Assembly (NCBI RefSeq): GCF_022549675.1
Contig: NZ_JAKZGR010000001.1
Coordinates: forward strand, 1-64,000
From: Belliella kenyensis
Lineage (GTDB): Bacteria > Bacteroidota > Bacteroidia > Cytophagales > Cyclobacteriaceae
Direction of reading: 5' to 3'
Length of the DNA: 64,000 nt
Positions 45,132 through 52,798 of this stretch are shown here, one piece after another. A model generated the notes under the pieces. The model saw only the letters and a list, made by a program, of their open reading frames with translations, made no database searches and was not told the origin of the DNA. The position numbers and the translations under genes are program-made. Position 1 is the stretch's first letter. Each line of letters starts with the position of its first letter.

Positions 45132-46055
45132 ATGAATTATCTTCAAATTTTATATTTATCAAACTCAAGAAGAATTTCTAAAAAAAGTCATCAATTATTG
45201 TTTTTGGTGACTTTGTATGGTTTGATTTTTTCTTTTGCTTCGTACTCTATTTTTAATTTTTTTTATTTCCCTCAATACTTAGTTATATTCATTTTCACCT
45301 ATCTCATCATGAGACGGACAAATACCCCTAAATTGATTTTCTTAAAAGCTTTCATGGGATACAATAAAGCCATGAAAATGCTGATCTTAGAGAATTTTAT
45401 AGTATCTGTACCGTTTTTATTAGCCCTATTTTTGAATGGGTATCGTTTGGCCTGCTTGGTAGTAATCTTAATTTCAGTGCTAGTTGCTTTATTGACAGCT
45501 AAATTTAGACCAACACGAAGTTTTCCCACACCATTTTTTAATTATCCTTTTGAGTTTCAAATTGGGTACAGGCAACATTTTTTTCTAATTCTATTCTCCT
45601 ATCTATTTGTTGTTTTTTCCAATCAGGAAATTAGACAAGAAGTTGAATGGGTGGTATTCCTAGGAATATTTGCTTTAATTTCTACTTTTTACTCGGAAAA
45701 GATTGAAGATACCTCCTATATCATGCTGAGTAAAAGAAGTCCTAGGTCATTTTTATTGAGAAAGTTAGGTGTGTCAATTTTTTTGACAAACATGTTGATT
45801 TTACCATTATGTAGCATTCTGATATGGTCTAATTTTATAAATTTAAAAGACATTATTTGGGTCTATTTTTCTGGTTTATTGTTTTTATGTTTTGTGATTC
45901 TTGCCAAATACATTGCATTTCCAAACAAGATCAATATTTCCCAAGGTGCGTTTATTGGATTATCGGTTGTTCTTATTCCAATCTCTATTTTTACATTTCC
46001 AGTTTTTTATTTTCAAGCTGAAAAGAATTTAAGTAGATTAATGAAAAATGATTAA
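45132..46055 (+). CDS. ABC exporter membrane subunit (unclassified)
   Basis: This 307-residue protein is almost wholly hydrophobic, with about six to eight membrane helices (for example 23-45, 48-60, 90-120, 150-165, 175-190, 215-235, 243-258 and 270-290). It has no recognised family motif. Its last eight bases overlap the start of the ATPase gene, which marks it as the permease partner. The pair is probably an ABC-2-like exporter. The substrate is unknown. Codon content is notably AT-rich. Confidence 0.7.
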   Translation: MNYLQILYLSNSRRISKKSHQLLFLVTLYGLIFSFASYSIFNFFYFPQYLVIFIFTYLIMRRTNTPKLIFLKAFMGYNKAMKMLILENFIVSVPFLLALFLNGYRLACLVVILISVLVALLTAKFRPTRSFPTPFFNYPFEFQIGYRQHFFLILFSYLFVVFSNQEIRQEVEWVVFLGIFALISTFYSEKIEDTSYIMLSKRSPRSFLLRKLGVSIFLTNMLILPLCSILIWSNFINLKDIIWVYFSGLLFLCFVILAKYIAFPNKINISQGAFIGLSVVLIPISIFTFPVFYFQAEKNLSRLMKND

Positions 46056-46644
46056 GCTAAAAAAACTTTCTAAAAGCTATTCAAAATCTTTGATTTTAAA
46101 TGATTTGACTGTGGATTTTGAAGAAAATAGTATTCATGGAATTGTCGGTGCAAATGGGGCGGGTAAATCTACACTTTTGTCTTGTATTGCTGGGATAGAA
46201 GCTTATGAAGGAGAAATCTCCTACGGCCATAAAGCGAAGCGTAATAACATTGCTTTTCTGCCTACAGATCCTTTCTTTTTTGAATGGATTACAGGTAGAG
46301 AATATTTGAAATTCATAGCTGATTTAAGAAAGATAGATAAGGTAAATTATGCAGAAGTCAATGTTTTTCAGCTTCCTCTCGAAGCTTATGCTTCTTCTTA
46401 CTCTACTGGAATGAAAAAGAAATTAGCACTGACGGCTTTGCTCTTAGATGAATTTGATTTTTATGTACTTGATGAGCCATTCAATGGCATTGATAATGAG
46501 GGAGTCCATTTGATGATTGACATCATTCGGAACATACAAAAAAAAGGAAAAACCATTTTTATTGCTTCTCATTTCACCTCGCCGTTGAGGCAAGTTTGCG
46601 ATCATATTTACAAACTTGTCGATGGAAATATTGAAAAACAATAA
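46048..46644 (+). CDS. ABC transporter ATP-binding protein
   Basis: This 198-residue ATPase has Walker A GANGAGKST, a signature-like YSTGMKKKLAL, Walker B FYVLDEPFNGID and the H-loop IASHF. It is shorter than usual (220-300 residues) because the helical region and C-terminus are trimmed. It overlaps the upstream membrane gene by eight bases, indicating translational coupling. The TetR-family gene downstream is convergent and may regulate it. Confidence 0.9.
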   Translation: MIKLKKLSKSYSKSLILNDLTVDFEENSIHGIVGANGAGKSTLLSCIAGIEAYEGEISYGHKAKRNNIAFLPTDPFFFEWITGREYLKFIADLRKIDKVNYAEVNVFQLPLEAYASSYSTGMKKKLALTALLLDEFDFYVLDEPFNGIDNEGVHLMIDIIRNIQKKGKTIFIASHFTSPLRQVCDHIYKLVDGNIEKQ

Positions 46645-46776
46645 AAATGGCTCCTTCCAAAAGTTATATATCTCTGAAATGTCAAAGAAATGCTCTTGTG
46701 GATTCTATATTATTTTACCCCAAAGCCATCATACAAGTCATTGATAGTGGATGTGAGAATCAGGTCATTTAAAATA

Positions 46777-47478
46777 TTAGAATAAACTGCCTTGTACACC
46801 AGGAGATCTGCTAGGTCGAATTGTTCCTCTAAGGAGGTCTTGCATCATTTTGATAAATCCTGGCTTCCAGTTTTCTACATGGATTTTAATTTCCTTCATT
46901 TCATAATTGATAGGTCCATTCAATCGCTCATAGCCTATTAGCATGCTCCAAAGCGTGTAAAAAGTGATCTCCGGCTGTAATTCAGGCCTGATGCTTCCGT
47001 CCTTGATACCTAAAGAAACTATTTGTATTCCAATCTTGCCACAATCATGATGTATGTCGAGAAGTTTGTTGAAATGAACACTTTCTAGAATCAATGGATC
47101 CATTTGACTGCGAAGTTCCTTATCATTGTATTGGTTCATTAAGCCCATAAAGTTAAGAATGGCTTCATAATACATTCGTTGCTCTTGACTGAAGTCCATA
47201 TATTTGGATATCAAATCTACCAACATTTCCATTCCATTCTTATTTTTGGAACGATAGATATCTCTAAAAATATCTTTCAAATGATCAAAGGCCTTTTTGG
47301 TGACCGCCATATAAAGGTCTTCCTTGTTTTTGTAATAGAAGTAGGTAAGTCCTTTGGATATATTTGCTCCTTTGGCTACTTCATCCATTTTTGTTCCATG
47401 AAATCCTTTTTCAGTAAATAGCTTGATGGCCGTATCTAAAATTAACTTTTCCTTTTGTACCCTTTCTTGTGCTCCCAT
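46777..47478 (-). CDS. TetR/AcrR-family transcription regulator
   Basis: This 233-residue protein has the TetR helix-turn-helix at about 12-58 (LDTAIKLFTEKGFHGTKMDE, then GANISKGLTYFYYKNKEDLY) and a ligand-binding helical domain. The ATG start at 47478 is preceded on its strand by TAAATTTG (47506-47513), a likely -7 element, so it may autoregulate. The neighbouring exporter is a plausible target but convergent orientation gives no direct evidence. Confidence 0.9.
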   Translation of the reverse strand: MGAQERVQKEKLILDTAIKLFTEKGFHGTKMDEVAKGANISKGLTYFYYKNKEDLYMAVTKKAFDHLKDIFRDIYRSKNKNGMEMLVDLISKYMDFSQEQRMYYEAILNFMGLMNQYNDKELRSQMDPLILESVHFNKLLDIHHDCGKIGIQIVSLGIKDGSIRPELQPEITFYTLWSMLIGYERLNGPINYEMKEIKIHVENWKPGFIKMMQDLLRGTIRPSRSPGVQGSLF

Positions 47479-47730
47479 TTAAATGATATTAGATTGAATG
47501 TGGTTCAAATTTATTAAACTTGATTTAGCAAAGGAAATAATATTTACTTTTACTTATAAATTGATGATGCTCAAGACTATAATTTATTGTTTTCTTCTAA
47601 AATCCGTAGACCTTCCAAGTTTTTATAGACTACCATTCATTTATGATAAATAATCGAGTATACCCTGAAAGGTCTATTGGAACTATAAATCAATCGATTA
47701 CAACAATTTCATGGGGATTTTAGGTACTTA

Positions 47731-48081
47731 CTAAATCTCGTCCATTCCTCTCTCCATAATTTCTGGCCCTATGAAAGTGATCTCATTTTCTACTACTTTT
47801 ACCTGTATTTCAATTCTTTCTTGTTTTTGATCATGAATATTTAGACAGGCATTGAAATGAATCACTGCAAAACCTAACATAACTTTCGCAGTATTATCTT
47901 CCATAGAAGCCATTGTAGAAATAAACTTAACTTGTTCTACTACAGCCCCCTGTGACTTATAATAGTAGCTAAGCATGATACCGAGTTCTTTTTGGTTCAA
48001 CTCAACCTGCTTTTTGATCAAATCTTCATTTGTTTTAAATTCTTCTTTTGGATCTATACCAAAGGTCCATACTTCTTGCAT
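47731..48081 (-). CDS. Hypothetical protein
   Basis: I do not recognise this 116-residue protein. It starts at an ATG and has no signal peptide or membrane segment. The N-terminal half is helical (KTNEDLIKKQVELNQKELG), the middle has AKVMLGFAVIHFNACLNIH and the end is strand-rich (IEIQVKVVENEITFIG). It stands between a leftward TetR gene and the rightward cysteine desulfurase gene. Nothing suggests a function. Confidence 0.6.
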   Translation of the reverse strand: MQEVWTFGIDPKEEFKTNEDLIKKQVELNQKELGIMLSYYYKSQGAVVEQVKFISTMASMEDNTAKVMLGFAVIHFNACLNIHDQKQERIEIQVKVVENEITFIGPEIMERGMDEI

Positions 48082-48254
48082 AACAGATGATAGTTTTATT
48101 TATGCGGAATCATTGCGAATTACATAAAACAATTGCAAAACTCATTCATTTCAAATGCGGAGTTAATCGCCCAAACAAACTAACTGCAATTTGATTTTGT
48201 TTAGGTTATTTTTAGCAATTACATTTAGAACAATAAAGTTAAGCATATAAAAGA

Positions 48255-49397
48255 ATGGAATACCCAATATACTTGGATTATAATGCAACTACACCTGTAG
48301 ATCCAGAAGTTTTGAAAGTCATGATTCCTTATTTTTCTACTCTTTATGGAAATGCATCAAGTAGGAGTCATCCTTATGGTTGGGTAGCTGAGCAAGCCGT
48401 AGAACTTGCTCGTGACCAACTTTCAAGTCTCATAGGAGCAAGATCCAAAGAAGTAATCTTTACTTCTGGAGCAACTGAGGCGATCAATTTGGGTATTAAA
48501 GGAGTATTTGAGCATTACAAAGGAGAAGAACAGCATTATATTTCGTGTGTCACTGAGCACAAAGCTGTATTAGATACTTTAGAAAGTATTAGACTTAAGG
48601 GTGCTTCGGTCACTATACTTCCTGTCAAATCAAACGGGGATATTGATCTTGACTTACTCGAATCAAACATCACTCCCAAGACAAAGATGATCTGTCTCAT
48701 GTGGGCAAACAATGAAACAGGAGTAATCCATCCGATAGATAAACTCATCAAAATCGCTGAAAAATACCAAATTATCTTTTTTACTGATGCTGTTCAGGCA
48801 GTTGGTAAAATCCCTGTAGATGTAAAGGGTGTACATTTGTTGGCCCTATCAGGGCACAAGTTCTATGCACCCAAAGGAGTAGGTGCACTCTTCATCAGGC
48901 ACAACCATCATCTACCAAAACCCATTGCCATGATAGAAGGAGGTGGGCAAGAGAAAAATTTCAGGAGTGGGACACTAAATGTACCTGGAATAGTAGGATT
49001 AGGAGCTGCGGCAGAATTAGCTAGTCAAGTAATGTATGAAGAATCTGAAAGACTTATAAAGTTGCGAGATTATTTGGAAATGAGGCTTACAGCTATCCAA
49101 GGCACAGTATTGAATGGAAGTCAAACTTTGAGACTGCCACATGTTTCAAATGTAACCTTTGAAGGTGTAGAAGGGGATGAATTTCTTAGGGCTGTGAATC
49201 AGCATGTGGCTGTAAGCTCAGGATCTGCATGTACGAGCATTTCACCCAAGCCCTCCCATGTACTGGCTGCAATGGGCATTGAATCGGAATTGGGGAGATC
49301 GTCCCTCAGATTTAGTCTAGGTAGGATGACTACAAAGGAAGAAATCGATCAAGTCGTGAAAAATGTAATTGACACCTATCATTCTCTACTTCTTTAA
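48255..49397 (+). CDS. Cysteine desulfurase (IscS/NifS family)
   Basis: This 380-residue PLP enzyme converts cysteine to alanine and passes sulfur on. It has YLDYNATTP, the PLP lysine Lys202 in SGHKFYAPKG, and the sulfur-accepting Cys326 in SSGSACTS, the loop form of class I (IscS/NifS) enzymes. Its length is near the norm. No IscU, ferredoxin or mnmA lies nearby, so it could serve Fe-S clusters, thio-modification of tRNA or the molybdenum hydroxylase upstream; the sequence does not decide. Confidence 0.92.
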   Translation: MEYPIYLDYNATTPVDPEVLKVMIPYFSTLYGNASSRSHPYGWVAEQAVELARDQLSSLIGARSKEVIFTSGATEAINLGIKGVFEHYKGEEQHYISCVTEHKAVLDTLESIRLKGASVTILPVKSNGDIDLDLLESNITPKTKMICLMWANNETGVIHPIDKLIKIAEKYQIIFFTDAVQAVGKIPVDVKGVHLLALSGHKFYAPKGVGALFIRHNHHLPKPIAMIEGGGQEKNFRSGTLNVPGIVGLGAAAELASQVMYEESERLIKLRDYLEMRLTAIQGTVLNGSQTLRLPHVSNVTFEGVEGDEFLRAVNQHVAVSSGSACTSISPKPSHVLAAMGIESELGRSSLRFSLGRMTTKEEIDQVVKNVIDTYHSLLL

Positions 49398-49523
49398 TTA
49401 CATATTGTTTAGAATTGATCGATTATTTAATTTTAGGGAATTCATCTTTGGTTTTTGTATTACAGTTATTAAACAATTTTAGATGAATTTAGTCTACAAG
49501 TATAGGAACAGCAGAATATTGAA

Positions 49524-50765
49524 ATGAATGTATATATCATCGGAGCAGGAGTCTCAGGACTAATTGCAGCATTTGAGCTTGAAAGATCGGGAAATACCCC
49601 TATTATTTTGGAATCTTCTGATCGAGTTGGAGGCAGAATTGCCACTGATTTACATGAAGGGTTTTTGTTGGATAGAGGCTTCCAAGTTTTGTTGACTGCC
49701 TATCCAGAAGCCAGAAGATACCTTGATTATGATGCATTGAATTTGAAATTTTTTACTCCTGGAGCTAGGATTATCCACCCAGGAAATAGCTATACGATAA
49801 GTGATCCAATGAGAAACCCTAGTCAACTGATTAGTATGATTTTGTCAAAAGTGGGTAGCTTATCTGATAAATTAAAGATTAGAAAACTTAATTTAGAATT
49901 AAGTAGAAAATCAATTGATGAAATATTCGAATCTCCATCTTTAACTACTTTAGCCTATTTGAAAGAATATGGTTTTTCTAGTAAGATCATAAATAATTTT
50001 TTTAAACCATTTTTTAGTGGAATTTTTTTAGAAAACGAATTGAATACTTCGAGTAGAATGTTCCAATTTGTATTCAAAATGTTTGGAGAAGGACATGCTG
50101 CTGTACCAGAAAAGGGAATGGGAGAGATAGCAAATTATCTTAAAAATAAACTTACGCACACTGAAATCAGACTGAACACTCCTGTATTATCTATAGAAGG
50201 TCCTAAGATCACACTTCAAAATGGAGAAATTATTGAAGCGGAAAAAATCATAGTTACTTGTAGACCTGATTTGGTTATAGATCAGTTGAAAGGTGAATTT
50301 AAACCTAGCCGATCTGTTTATAATCTATATTTCTCCCTCGAAAGATCTTTTATGATACAGCCACTAATAGCCCTTGTTCCAGATGAAAAATTTTTGATAA
50401 ACAATTTGGTATTTATGACCGATGTTAGTAAGTATTACAGTTCTTCGGGTAAAGCACTCTTGTCAGTTTCTGTAACTAAGCCGGTGAAAAATGAAGGTTC
50501 ATTGGTTGATTTGATCAAAATTGAATTAGAAGCTTTGAGTGGCATCAGTGCTGAGTTTTTTAAACATATCAAAACTTACAAAATCAAAGAGGCACTTCCT
50601 CAAGTAGATGATATGAAAGCAAACCTTCCATTTACCAATTCAAAACTTAATGATCATGTGTTTTTGGCTGGTGACTATATGCTCAATGGCTCGATCAATG
50701 CTGCTATGACATCTGGTAGAAAAGCAGCAGAAGCGGTGATATTAAGTGCTCAGAATCCATTTTAA
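49524..50765 (+). CDS. FAD-dependent amine oxidase / protoporphyrinogen oxidase-like protein
   Basis: This 413-residue flavoprotein begins with the dinucleotide motif IIGAGVSGLIAAFELERSG and the flavin-contact EEssDRVGGRI-like segment ESSDRVGGRIATD. The C-terminus has VFLAGDYMLNGSINAAMTSG, which contacts FAD. The pattern is that of the NAD(P)-binding amino-oxidase family (phytoene-desaturase/protoporphyrinogen-oxidase-like). The substrate is unknown. No carotenoid or haem gene is adjacent. Confidence 0.85.
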   Translation: MNVYIIGAGVSGLIAAFELERSGNTPIILESSDRVGGRIATDLHEGFLLDRGFQVLLTAYPEARRYLDYDALNLKFFTPGARIIHPGNSYTISDPMRNPSQLISMILSKVGSLSDKLKIRKLNLELSRKSIDEIFESPSLTTLAYLKEYGFSSKIINNFFKPFFSGIFLENELNTSSRMFQFVFKMFGEGHAAVPEKGMGEIANYLKNKLTHTEIRLNTPVLSIEGPKITLQNGEIIEAEKIIVTCRPDLVIDQLKGEFKPSRSVYNLYFSLERSFMIQPLIALVPDEKFLINNLVFMTDVSKYYSSSGKALLSVSVTKPVKNEGSLVDLIKIELEALSGISAEFFKHIKTYKIKEALPQVDDMKANLPFTNSKLNDHVFLAGDYMLNGSINAAMTSGRKAAEAVILSAQNPF

Positions 50766-50850
50766 ATATCAGAAACTCTTTGATTTTTTATAACTAGGAG
50801 GAGTTTTATATGTATATTTATCCTTGAAACAAGCCAACTGAAATTAGTCT

Positions 50851-51807
50851 ATGAAGTCTTTATCATTTCAAAATGGAGATCAAATACCAATCATAGGATT
50901 GGGCACTTGGAAATCTAAGCCTGGAGAAGTATACCAAGCTGTTTTATCAGCATTGAAAGCAGGTTATAGACATATTGATTGTGCTGCAATCTACGATAAC
51001 GAGATAGAAGTTGGTAAAGCTTTGAAGGATGCATTGGCAGGTGGAATAGTTAGCAGAAAGGATTTATTTGTCACATCCAAACTATGGAACGATAGTCATA
51101 GAAAAGAAGATGTTAAGATTGGTATTCAAAAAACACTTAAAGATTTACAGCTCGACTATCTGGATTTGTATTTGATCCATTGGCCTGTAAGCTTCAAAAA
51201 GGGGGTTGGTTTCGCTGAAAGTAGGGAGCAGTTTTATACCTATGCTGATGTACCATTAGCTCAAACTTGGCAAGGTATGCAACAAATGCAACAAGAAGGA
51301 TTAACAAGGCATATAGGTGTCTCTAACTTCAATACTGAAAAACTCAAAGAGTTGTTTGCTATAGGAGGACAAGGTCCAGAATTGAATCAAGTAGAAATGC
51401 ACCCTTATCTGAGACAAGAAAAGCTAGTGAATTTTTGCAAAGATAAAGGGATGCTGATGACAGCTTATTCTCCACTTGGATCAGGTGATAGGTCTATATC
51501 AAGCAAAAAATCAGATGAACCAAAACTTTTCGAAGATCATCTTGTATTGAGCTTGGCAGATAAGTATAAAGTTAGCCCAGCTCAAATATTGATAGCTTTT
51601 TCGGTGCATAGGGATATTGCTGTGATTCCCAAGTCAGTAAACGAAGAGAGGATCAAACAGAATTTGGAAGCAGGCTCTATTGAATTTGAAGTAGAAGATT
51701 TCAAGGCATTGAATGCTATTACAACCCAATATCGGTTTATTGATGGTACTTTTTTTACAGGTTCCAAAAGCCCTTATAACCTATCGGACCTTTGGGAGGA
51801 GTTTTAG
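50851..51807 (+). CDS. Aldo/keto reductase
   Basis: This 318-residue NADPH-dependent reductase has the catalytic tetrad Asp43, Tyr48, Lys77 and His110 (HIDCAAIYDNE, VTSKLW, YLIHWPV). Further conserved segments are GVSNFNTEKL and VIPKSVNEERIKQNL. It reduces aldehydes or ketones, with unknown substrate. It follows the FAD oxidase gene in the same direction by 86 bases. The C-terminus ends in DLWEEF. Confidence 0.93.
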   Translation: MKSLSFQNGDQIPIIGLGTWKSKPGEVYQAVLSALKAGYRHIDCAAIYDNEIEVGKALKDALAGGIVSRKDLFVTSKLWNDSHRKEDVKIGIQKTLKDLQLDYLDLYLIHWPVSFKKGVGFAESREQFYTYADVPLAQTWQGMQQMQQEGLTRHIGVSNFNTEKLKELFAIGGQGPELNQVEMHPYLRQEKLVNFCKDKGMLMTAYSPLGSGDRSISSKKSDEPKLFEDHLVLSLADKYKVSPAQILIAFSVHRDIAVIPKSVNEERIKQNLEAGSIEFEVEDFKALNAITTQYRFIDGTFFTGSKSPYNLSDLWEEF

Positions 51808-51863
51808 AAAAATTTAGCAAAAGTATACTTCCAGCTGACAAGTCGGAAGTTTACCTAAACTAA

Positions 51864-52093
51864 TCCGGAGGCATATTGGTCAATAAAGTAACAAATAGAT
51901 TCGATAGAAATGCCCATAATTCTCCTGATACAAATATAGACTACACCTTCTCTCTTACACATGAGGATATCAGTTATCATGCAGGTCTATTGACAGGAGC
52001 AACATTTTATCCTGTAAATTATTTTGGTGTTTTATTGAGTTTGGATTAGGTACCATCGGAAATGTAAATTCTGGGATTAGAATGAGGTTTTAA
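51864..52093 (+). pseudogene. Decayed C-terminal fragment of an outer-membrane beta-barrel protein
   Basis: Reading from 51864 gives about 61 codons with HEDISYHAGLLTGATFYPV ending at a TAG at 52047. Shifting one base in the T-run at 52030-52033 gives an open continuation, EFGLGTIGNVNSGIRMRF, ending at TAA 52091. The joined sequence has alternating strand pattern and a terminal Phe, as expected for an outer-membrane barrel C-terminus. No start codon or signal sequence exists and a TAA at 51861 precedes it. This is a 5'-deleted, frameshifted remnant. A sequencing error could explain the frameshift but not the missing start. Confidence 0.6.
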
Positions 52094-52215
52094 AGTTTAT
52101 TTTCCTTTGAAGACATTTCCAATAGACGATTATTTGCCTTAGAAAATAAAGCTTAGTAAAGTAGAAATGTCTTAGCCATTGCCTCTGGTTTGGATGAACA
52201 TTGTCTAAAAAAACA

Positions 52216-52250
52216 AATTCAATCACCAAATAAAATTTGGTGATTGAATT
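52216..52250. terminator. Strong hairpin terminator-like element
   Basis: A perfect 15-bp stem (AATTCAATCACCAAA / TTTGGTGATTGAATT) with loop TAAAA, flanked by an A-run before and TTTTTA shortly after. It probably terminated the gene now decayed at 51864-52093. Confidence 0.7.
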
Positions 52251-52330
52251 CCACTTTTTATCAATCTGGCTAAATCCACAAAGATTTACTTAAAACTTAA
52301 AGAATGATAAACTTGCTATAGGCTTTTTGC

Positions 52331-52338
52331 TAGCTTTG
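52331..52338 (+). promoter_or_regulatory. Probable -7 promoter element of the metE leader
   Basis: TAGCTTTG matches TAnnTTTG. It lies 40 bases before the riboswitch core. A TTG at 52313-52315 is closer than the ideal -33 spacing. Confidence 0.45.
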
Positions 52339-52374
52339 TGAATTGAAGTTCTTTACATCATTCTTTATCATCCG

Positions 52375-52584
52375 AAATCGGTTATACTTAGCTGTGTATT
52401 AAAAGGGAATCGTGTGCAAATCACGAGCTGTCGCGCAACTGTAAGTAACACACCAAAGGTTTTTGCCCAAGCATATCCACTGTTCACTAATTTGAGAATG
52501 GGAAGGATGGCAGAAACTGTTACAAGTCAGGAGACCTGCCTTTTTCGAAATGACAATGCTTTCGCGATTTGAAGCTTATGGTCA
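52375..52584 (+). promoter_or_regulatory. Cobalamin (B12) riboswitch upstream of metE
   Basis: The core has the conserved run AAAAGGGAATCG, GTGCAAATCACGAGCTG, CGCGCAACTGTAA, then CCACTG, GGGAAGG and the B12 box AGTCAGGAGACCTGCC (52526-52541). A following hairpin P13 (TGAC/GTCA and GCTT/AAGC) presents loop CGCGATTTG at 52563-52571. Its CGCGA is complementary to TCGCG (52432-52436) in L5, the expected kissing-loop contact. B12 binding should reduce expression of metE, which makes the cobalamin-independent methionine synthase. Confidence 0.95.
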
Positions 52585-52798
52585 AGTATGATTCTGTTTA
52601 CCTTAAAAGAGAAGTAATGCTAATTCTTCTGGTAAAACAGATTCATGAGAACATATGGATATGTTCTCAAATGGAAATGCTGTGTCTTGTCACCTCATTT
52701 TCCATTTACTTTTCAATTGCATCTTACCCAAAAGCATTGCTGAATCTTGTGATGAGCTTTTAACCTATTTATTTTCAAACAAATAAAGTTAAAAGACC
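52585..52798 (+). other. Long metE leader with nested hairpins and a small ORF
   Basis: About 215 bases separate the riboswitch from metE. GAGAACATA/TATGTTCTC (52647-52655 with 52660-52668) is a perfect 9-bp hairpin. TCTGTTTACC near 52593 can pair with GGTAAAACAGA at 52631. No hairpin has a U-run, so transcription termination is not obvious. An ORF of 61 codons starts at ATG 52578 in the 3' strand of P13 and ends at 52763; it carries five Met and a hydrophobic C-terminus. Whether it is translated is unknown. Confidence 0.4.
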
